This document shows, piece by piece, positions 58,875 through 64,000 of a stretch of DNA of 64,000 bases. The notes beneath the pieces are model-generated. The model worked only from the letters and a program-made list of their open reading frames with translations, was not told the origin of the DNA and searched no databases. The number at the start of each line of letters is the position of its first letter. The stretch's first letter is position 1. The position numbers and the translations under genes were made by a program. This DNA is from Halopenitus salinus (lineage in GTDB: Archaea > Halobacteriota > Halobacteria > Halobacteriales > Haloferacaceae): contig NZ_JBHSXL010000003.1 in NCBI RefSeq assembly GCF_042662125.1, positions 62,001 through 126,000 of the forward strand, read 5' to 3'.

Positions 58875-60017
58875 TCACGCGCCGACGATCTGCACCGGGA
58901 CGAGCATGAAACAGGTCGCTCCGAGCAGGAAGGTGAGAACGCCGACGAGCAGCCGGGGCCAGCCGAGCTCCGACTCGTCGAGGGGATTCGCCGGGCCGTT
59001 GGCCGCGATGAACGCGGCGAAGACGCCCCAGAACGCCCACAGGCCGACGGATTCGTTCAGCCCGTAATCGAGCACCCAGTAGAGGTACCCCGAGAGGACG
59101 AAGAGCACGCCCGGCACGAGGGAGGCGACCGTCTCCTGACGGCGACCGATCATCGCCCGCATCATGTGTCCGCCGTCGAGCTGGCCGACCGGGAGCAGGT
59201 TGAGGAGGGTGAAGAACATCCCGACCCATCCGCCGATGACGACCGGGTGGACCGACTGCGTCGGGTCCCCGTACGCCGTGGGGCGGCCGAGCGCCTCGGC
59301 GATCCACGTGAGAAGCGGCGGGTCGTTGAAGACGATCATCTCGCTCGACTCGCTGATCACGCGATCGGGGACCGAGATCGGATCGAGCGACAGCCCGATC
59401 GCCGTCACGAGGACGGTCGCGAAAAGCCCCGCGATGGGGCCGGCGGCGCCGATGTCGAAGAGCGCGCGCCTGGAGGGCATCTGTCCCTTCATCCGGATGA
59501 TCGCTCCGAGCGTCCCGAACGGAAAGATGAAGGGGATCACGTAGGGCAACGAGACGTTGACCCCGTAGTAGCGACCGGCGACGTAGTGGCCGAGCTCGTG
59601 GGTCATCAACACGCCGAGGACCGCGGCGGTGAAGGGCCACGCCTGAAGCAGGACGAGCGGATTCGACCGGATCGCGGAGATCGGCACGTAGTACCACCCG
59701 TAGGCGCCGACGAAAAGCGTCGAGACGACCGTGGCGAGAAACATCACGACGTTGAGCCACGGGATCCCCTCCGGTCGACTTCCGATGGGGCGGGCCACGA
59801 GGACGTCCTCGTCCCGGCCCGTCCGCAGGTCGACCTCGTAGCCCGCCTCGTGAAACGCCGGGGTGACCTGGCGCAGCAACGCCCGCTCGGGGACGAGCGA
59901 CTCGCCCACGTAGCGGATCGATTCGCCGTCGCGTCGAACGTCGACGAGGTGGAAGAAGGCCTCGAGCGCCTCGGGTCGCGGGACGGAACGCGGCGTCTCG
60001 TCCTCCCGGTCTGACAT
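58875..60017 (-). CDS. M50-family membrane metalloprotease (site-2 protease-like)
   Basis: This intramembrane zinc protease cleaves membrane-bound regulators. The 380-residue protein has HELGH at 140-144 in THELGHYVAGRYY and the third ligand Asp281 in QLDGGH, within about seven hydrophobic segments. A cytoplasmic N-terminal domain of about 85 residues (FFHLVDVRRDGESIRYVGE) precedes them. No PDZ domain is visible. The substrate is unknown. The gene is convergent with thiL. Confidence 0.9.
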   Translation of the reverse strand: MSDREDETPRSVPRPEALEAFFHLVDVRRDGESIRYVGESLVPERALLRQVTPAFHEAGYEVDLRTGRDEDVLVARPIGSRPEGIPWLNVVMFLATVVSTLFVGAYGWYYVPISAIRSNPLVLLQAWPFTAAVLGVLMTHELGHYVAGRYYGVNVSLPYVIPFIFPFGTLGAIIRMKGQMPSRRALFDIGAAGPIAGLFATVLVTAIGLSLDPISVPDRVISESSEMIVFNDPPLLTWIAEALGRPTAYGDPTQSVHPVVIGGWVGMFFTLLNLLPVGQLDGGHMMRAMIGRRQETVASLVPGVLFVLSGYLYWVLDYGLNESVGLWAFWGVFAAFIAANGPANPLDESELGWPRLLVGVLTFLLGATCFMLVPVQIVGA

Positions 60018-60097
60018 CGGCCACGCTAGGCCGTCCGGTCGTATAAACCCCGCGTCGTCGACACGCCGACGCGGTGCGGCCCGCCGATCGGGACGGG

Positions 60098-61132
60098 TTA
60101 GGTTTCCTCGGAGTCGCGGGCGGTTCCCCCGGACTGCTCGCGCTCGAGGATGCGTCTGGTCTCGACGTCAAGTTCGAGCAGGTGACAAAGCGGGTTTCCG
60201 GGATAGACGACGGGATTCTCGAGGACGCCGACGAGCAGCCCCGTGAAGGGGGCCTCGACCGCCGCGTCGTCGTCCTTGAACGGATTCGTGATCGTGGCTA
60301 TCCGGTCGCCCTCGTGGACGAGCGCGCCCCGCTCGTGGTGCATGTCGACGATCCCGCCCGCGTCGGCGCGGATCCACGTCTTCTCGCTCGATCCGGAGAT
60401 GATCGTCCGCCACCCCGGCCAGCGGACCGCGGTCTCCTCGAGCAGTTCGTACTCCGCGAACGTCGACCGCACCCCCTCGAGCGCCTCGTCGATCAGACCC
60501 CGCTGGAACCGATGGGCCTCGCCCATTTCGATGGTGATCGTCGGGACCCCGCCCGCGGTGGCCTCACCGCGAAGCGTTCCGTCCGGTCCCTCGCTGTCTA
60601 TCACGACGTTCGAGCCGAACGAGAGCGCCAGCCGGTGGACGTCCGGATCGGCCATGTCCGCGCGGACGTGGAGCATGTTGGTCCGCCCGCGCGTGGACGT
60701 GTGAAAGTCCAATCCGAAGTCGCACGGCTCGATGAAGTTCGTGTATATCCGGTGGGCCATCCGCTTCGAGCTCGTCGACCCCTCCTTGCCCGGAAACGAC
60801 CGGTTGAGGTCCCGGTCGTAGACCGGGAGGTAGCGCTGTTGGGCCAGGAACCCCGGGACGTTCAACACGGGCAGACACACGAGGGTGCCCGCCAGTTTCG
60901 AGAGGTCCCACTCGTGGGCGACCTCCCGAACCACCTCGATGCCGTTGAGCTCGTCGCCGTGGGCGGCGGCCGACAGGAACGCGGTCGGCCCGGGGTGCTC
61001 GCCGTTGATGATCGTGGCCGGGATGCGAACCGGGTCCCCGAGATACGTCTCGGAGATGCCGTACCGAACGTTCTGTCGCTCCCCCGGTCCGACCCGACCC
61101 CCGTTGTAGGTGAACGCCTCCCCGTCTCCCAT
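60098..61132 (-). CDS. Succinylglutamate desuccinylase/aspartoacylase-family metallohydrolase
   Basis: This zinc hydrolase belongs to the AstE/AspA clan (M14-like carboxypeptidase fold). The 344-residue protein has zinc ligands His58 and Glu61 in AAAHGDELNG and His144 in LDFHTSTRG. The substrate-binding VYDRDLNRSFPG is near 105-115 and the catalytic Glu is in TIEMGEAHRF near 200. A C-terminal beta-rich domain follows (KTWIRADAGGIVDMHHERG onward). The TATA box GTATATATAT (61154-61163) is 27 bp upstream. It is divergent from the RimK-type ligase, and the pair may make and remove the same amide bond. Confidence 0.88.
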   Translation of the reverse strand: MGDGEAFTYNGGRVGPGERQNVRYGISETYLGDPVRIPATIINGEHPGPTAFLSAAAHGDELNGIEVVREVAHEWDLSKLAGTLVCLPVLNVPGFLAQQRYLPVYDRDLNRSFPGKEGSTSSKRMAHRIYTNFIEPCDFGLDFHTSTRGRTNMLHVRADMADPDVHRLALSFGSNVVIDSEGPDGTLRGEATAGGVPTITIEMGEAHRFQRGLIDEALEGVRSTFAEYELLEETAVRWPGWRTIISGSSEKTWIRADAGGIVDMHHERGALVHEGDRIATITNPFKDDDAAVEAPFTGLLVGVLENPVVYPGNPLCHLLELDVETRRILEREQSGGTARDSEET

Positions 61133-61153
61133 ACTCCACCGAACGTCGGCGGG

Positions 61154-61163
61154 TGTATATATA
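61154..61163 (-). promoter_or_regulatory. TATA box for the metallohydrolase gene
   Basis: An alternating AT run on the minus strand, centred about 27 bp before the ATG at 61132, predicts a leaderless transcript. The matching + strand TATA for the RimK gene is CGTTTTTACC at 61341-61350, about 29 bp before 61374. Confidence 0.6.
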
Positions 61164-61373
61164 TGCCGGCGCGGGCTCGGCGTCGACTCCCGTGACGACG
61201 TCGACGCGAACCCGACTCCATGTCGCGGGCGACCTCGACGTCGGCGTCGGTGGCTCCCGCCGGACATCTCACGTACCCGTCGACGACGTCCGTCGATTTT
61301 CGACGTCATTATCTCCCCTGATATCGGGATCGATATCGGACGTTTTTACCCACTTCCGGTGCATGATCGGACG

Positions 61374-62723
61374 ATGACGGAGGACACCGCGCGGGTGGGC
61401 GTGTTATCGCTGCACAACAGCAAGGAGACGAAGGCGATCTTGAACGCGATAGAGGATCTTGGCCACGAGCCGGCCTGGGTCAGACGCGAGAACTCCGCGG
61501 TCGAGATCGAAGACGGCGAGGTCCGCATGGAGCCCGACGTCGACGTCGTGGTGAATCGACTGCTGCTCTCGAACACGGACCAACCCGCGGAGCTGCTCGG
61601 ACTGGCCACCACCTTCGAGCGGATCCGACCGATGTTGAACACGCCGGACGCGGTCCTCGCGGCGGTCCACAAGTTCGCCGCGGCCGCCACGCTCGCCGAC
61701 TGGAACGTCCGGGTCCCCGACGCGCTGTTGGCGCTCTCGAACGACCGGCTCAACCAGGGGCGCGAGCGGTTCGGCGACGTCGGCGTCTACAAGACCGCGA
61801 TCGGGACGCACGGCGGCGGAACCTGGAAGGTCGACCTCACGGAGCCGGTCAACCCGAAGGTCGGAAACCGGCAGGCGTTCCTCCAGAAGCTGATCGAACG
61901 CGACTCCGAGGAACACCGCGATCTCCGGGTCTACGTCGTCGGCGAGGAGATCGTCGGCGCCATGTACCGCTATGCGCCCGAGGGGGACTGGCGGACGAAC
62001 GTCGCCCTCGGCGGCGCCGTCGAGAACGCCGTCGACGACATGCCCGAGGAGGCCGCCGAGACCGCTCTCTACGCCGCCGAGGTGATGAACCTCGATTACG
62101 CCGGGGTCGACCTGGTCGAGGGGTACGACGGCTGGTACGTCCTCGAGGTGAATCCGACCGCCGGGTTCAAGGGGCTCTTTCAGGCGACCGGCGTCTCGCC
62201 GGCGCCACACATCGCCAAGCTGGCGATCGAGGAGGCCGGCGGCGAGGTCGACGACGACCGCGTGGCCACGCTCTCGAACACGCTCGACGATTCGCGACCG
62301 GACTGTGCGCCCGACGTTCGGCGGTCGACCGCCGAGGACACGCCGATCATCGGCTACATAGAGGAGGTCGTCGCGACCGGAACCTCGGGGTCGGCCCAGG
62401 CGCTCGCGAAGTCCGACACCGGCGCGACGCGGACCAGCATCGACACCGGGCTCGCCGCCGAGATCGGCGCGGGGCCGATAAAGAGCATGACGCGGGTGAA
62501 ATCCGGCAGCGTCAAGTCCGGAAAGGCCCGACCGGTCGTCGACCTCGTGATCGGCATCGGCGGCACCCAACACACCGTGACCGCGAGCGTCGAGGACCGC
62601 AGCCACATGGACTACCCGTTGCTCTTGGGCCGTGACATCCTCTCGGACTACCGCGTCGACGTACGAAAGCGGGTCGACCAGGATCGCGAGGCGCGCGAGG
62701 ACGGCGAGATCCTCGAGGAATAG
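61374..62723 (+). CDS. RimK-family ATP-grasp ligase fused to a retropepsin-like (PF05618-type) protease domain
   Basis: Two activities sit in one 449-residue chain. Residues 1-295 are an ATP-grasp amino-acid ligase of the RimK/LysX group: AAVHKFAAAATLADWNVRVP, VYKTAIGTHGGGTWKV as the ATP-binding loop (138-153), and Glu258/Asn260 in YVLEVNPTAGFKG as metal ligands. Residues 325-430 match the RimB-like or ATP-dependent zinc protease family (PF05618) with the aspartic-protease-like motif SDTGATRTS (Asp348) and LLLGRDILSDYRVDV at the end. In bacteria these are usually separate neighbouring genes. The start at 61374 is fixed by a TATA box about 29 bp upstream. Confidence 0.9.
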   Translation: MTEDTARVGVLSLHNSKETKAILNAIEDLGHEPAWVRRENSAVEIEDGEVRMEPDVDVVVNRLLLSNTDQPAELLGLATTFERIRPMLNTPDAVLAAVHKFAAAATLADWNVRVPDALLALSNDRLNQGRERFGDVGVYKTAIGTHGGGTWKVDLTEPVNPKVGNRQAFLQKLIERDSEEHRDLRVYVVGEEIVGAMYRYAPEGDWRTNVALGGAVENAVDDMPEEAAETALYAAEVMNLDYAGVDLVEGYDGWYVLEVNPTAGFKGLFQATGVSPAPHIAKLAIEEAGGEVDDDRVATLSNTLDDSRPDCAPDVRRSTAEDTPIIGYIEEVVATGTSGSAQALAKSDTGATRTSIDTGLAAEIGAGPIKSMTRVKSGSVKSGKARPVVDLVIGIGGTQHTVTASVEDRSHMDYPLLLGRDILSDYRVDVRKRVDQDREAREDGEILEE

Positions 62724-62762
62724 TTCGGTTACGCCTCTCTCGATCGGCTCCGTCGTAGCCCG

Positions 62763-63557
62763 CTACACGGAGATCCGGAGTCCGTCCCGCGCGATCCGGA
62801 CCTCGCCGTCGAACCCCGCCGCGGTGACCGCGCGCTTCATCTCCGATTCCCGCCCCCGCGTGTGGGGATACAGGTGCGTGAGATAGAGTCGACGGACGTC
62901 GACGTCGGCGTCCGCCAACGCGTTGCCGAGCCCCGTCGGCGTCGGATGGTTCGAGACGTCGACCTCGTCGGGGAACGAACAGTCGTGAACGAGGACGTCG
63001 GCGCCGTCGGCGAAGCGGGCCATCCCCCCGAACGCCTCCGTGTCGCCGGAGAAGACGATCGGCCCGTCCTCCGGATCCGTCGCTCCGTCCGCGGGCGCGA
63101 ACCGATAGGCGTGACCCGCCATCGAATGGCGGGTCTCCCGTGCGGCCACCTCGAAGCCCGCCACGGAGACGGGGCGTTCGGAGCCGACCTCGCGAATCGC
63201 GAGATCGATGCGTCCCTCCAGATAGTCGTGAACGTCGAGGAGCCCGTCGACGAGCGACTTCGTTCCCGGCGGGCCGACGACCTCGAGGTGCTCCTCGCCG
63301 GCGAGCCACCGGGCCTTGAGGAGCGCCATCAGGTCCGAGACGTGATCGAGATGGTGGTGGCTCAAGAGGACGGATCCGACGCCCTCGTAGCCCACGTCGG
63401 TTCCGGCGAGCCGACCGAGAACGCCGCTGCCGCAGTCGACGAGCAGCGCGCGGTCGTCCGACTCGAGGAGCAGGCCGGTCTGTGCGCGGTCGGGGACCGC
63501 CATCGCGCTACCGGACCCGAGGATGGTCAGCCGCATCGATCGGTCGGTATCGGACAT
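62763..63557 (-). CDS. MBL-fold metallo-hydrolase (RNase Z/phosphodiesterase-like)
   Basis: This two-zinc beta-lactamase-fold hydrolase has 264 residues. The metal motif reads HHHLDH at 67-72, with further ligands His in SMAGHAY, Asp in FSGDTEAF and His in YLTHLYPH. It opens with RLTILGSGSAMAVP, typical of the RNase Z/PhnP group, but lacks the exosite arm of tRNase Z. The substrate cannot be named. The start at 63557 (MSDTDRSMRL) has no TATA contradiction, and 63536 (MRLTIL) is also possible. Confidence 0.88.
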   Translation of the reverse strand: MSDTDRSMRLTILGSGSAMAVPDRAQTGLLLESDDRALLVDCGSGVLGRLAGTDVGYEGVGSVLLSHHHLDHVSDLMALLKARWLAGEEHLEVVGPPGTKSLVDGLLDVHDYLEGRIDLAIREVGSERPVSVAGFEVAARETRHSMAGHAYRFAPADGATDPEDGPIVFSGDTEAFGGMARFADGADVLVHDCSFPDEVDVSNHPTPTGLGNALADADVDVRRLYLTHLYPHTRGRESEMKRAVTAAGFDGEVRIARDGLRISV

Positions 63558-63667
63558 GCGGGAGCCGAGGGCCGCCGTCGATTTATAACGAACGCACGGC
63601 GACGCGCGATCGACGCGCCGAAGCGGCGCCCGGAACCCCTTTTTGATCGGCCCGCGACCGATCGGAC

Positions 63668-64000
63668 ATGATCGACGAGACCGTCGCCGAGATCCGGGAG
63701 ATGCAGACCCACAGCTCCTCGGTCGTCGCGGTGAAGGCCACCGAGGCGCTCGCGGAGCTGCTCGATCGCGAGTACGCCTCCCTCGACGAGTTCGAGCGGG
63801 ACCTCGAACAGAACGCGGGCGTGCTCCGTCGTTCGGACACCTCCCACGCGAGCCTGCACAACGCGCTCCGCGAGGTCGAACGGTCCGTCGTCGGCGAGGC
63901 GGCCTCGATCGAGGAGGGAAAACGGCTCCTCGAGGACGCCATCGATCGCGTCGTCGCCGACGTCGAATCGAGCAAGCGGGAGGCCGCGGCCAACGCCGCG
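63668..64000 (+). CDS. eIF-2B/ribose-1,5-bisphosphate isomerase family protein, N-terminal part (runs off window)
   Basis: The open frame continues to the end of the window without a stop. The first 111 residues (MIDETVAEIREMQTHSSSVV onward) match the N-terminal helical domain of archaeal eIF-2B-alpha-like proteins. These include ribose-1,5-bisphosphate isomerase of AMP recycling and related aminotransferase-like sugar-phosphate isomerases. The active-site region lies beyond the edge, so the function within the family is open. Confidence 0.8.
   Translation, partial: MIDETVAEIREMQTHSSSVVAVKATEALAELLDREYASLDEFERDLEQNAGVLRRSDTSHASLHNALREVERSVVGEAASIEEGKRLLEDAIDRVVADVESSKREAAANAA

Overview
The window is chromosomal DNA of an extreme halophile of the class Halobacteria. 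It is GC-rich, and nearly every protein is loaded with Asp and Glu. Many start codons sit about 27 bp downstream of a TATA box, so the mRNAs are probably leaderless. Secreted proteins carry twin-arginine signals, and archaeal markers are present (ribosomal protein S19e, MBF1, halocyanin). The genus cannot be fixed from the sequence. No insertion sequence, integrase, CRISPR array or rRNA was seen. One tRNA-Leu(GAG) lies near 24.9 kb.

Layout. 0-17.8 kb is a catabolic region: the 3' end of a TctA permease, a branched-chain-amino-acid-type ABC importer whose two ATPases are fused (LivG-LivF) with its binding protein in a separate operon, a mu-crystallin/ornithine cyclodeaminase homologue, an SDR epimerase, an aldehyde dehydrogenase, a zinc alcohol dehydrogenase, a GldA-type dehydrogenase, a complete E1alpha-E1beta-E2 2-oxoacid/acetoin dehydrogenase set, and an IclR regulator. 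The dehydrogenases together resemble a 2,3-butanediol/acetoin pathway, but this is inference. 17.8-29.8 kb is mixed: a zinc-metalloprotease-like protein, M42 peptidase, PurF, halocyanin, a histidine kinase, a DUF420 protein, tRNA-Leu, MBF1, KatG, and an AT-richer PurD-like ATP-grasp gene. 29.9-33.3 kb holds thioredoxin and a Znu-type metal importer with a strong palindrome upstream. 33.6-37 kb holds a small conserved protein and a Dna2-type nuclease-helicase.

37-49.1 kb is a second catabolic block for amino compounds: a D-2-hydroxyacid dehydrogenase, two paralogous M20 amidohydrolases, threonine dehydratase, an esterase, two class III aminotransferases, RidA and a BCCT transporter. Several promoters here share a TTGTGTAT-like motif, also present upstream of the LIV ATPase gene. 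49.3-64 kb is mostly housekeeping: a MoaD/SAMP-like ubiquitin-fold protein with an unusual tail, PncC, an LWR-salt protein, pterin dehydratase, a cis-prenyltransferase, M29 aminopeptidase, a divergent Lrp-glnA pair, a 39-residue membrane microprotein, S19e, ThiL and an M50 protease. It ends with a divergent pair made of an aspartoacylase-like metallohydrolase and a RimK ligase fused to a retropepsin-like protease domain, then an MBL hydrolase and the start of an eIF-2B-family gene.

Points that stand out are the RimK-protease fusion with its divergent hydrolase, the ubiquitin-like protein whose Gly-Gly is not terminal, the Gly/Ser-rich insert in an aminotransferase, the shared promoter motif, and three tandem-repeat tracts that each overlap the end of a gene.
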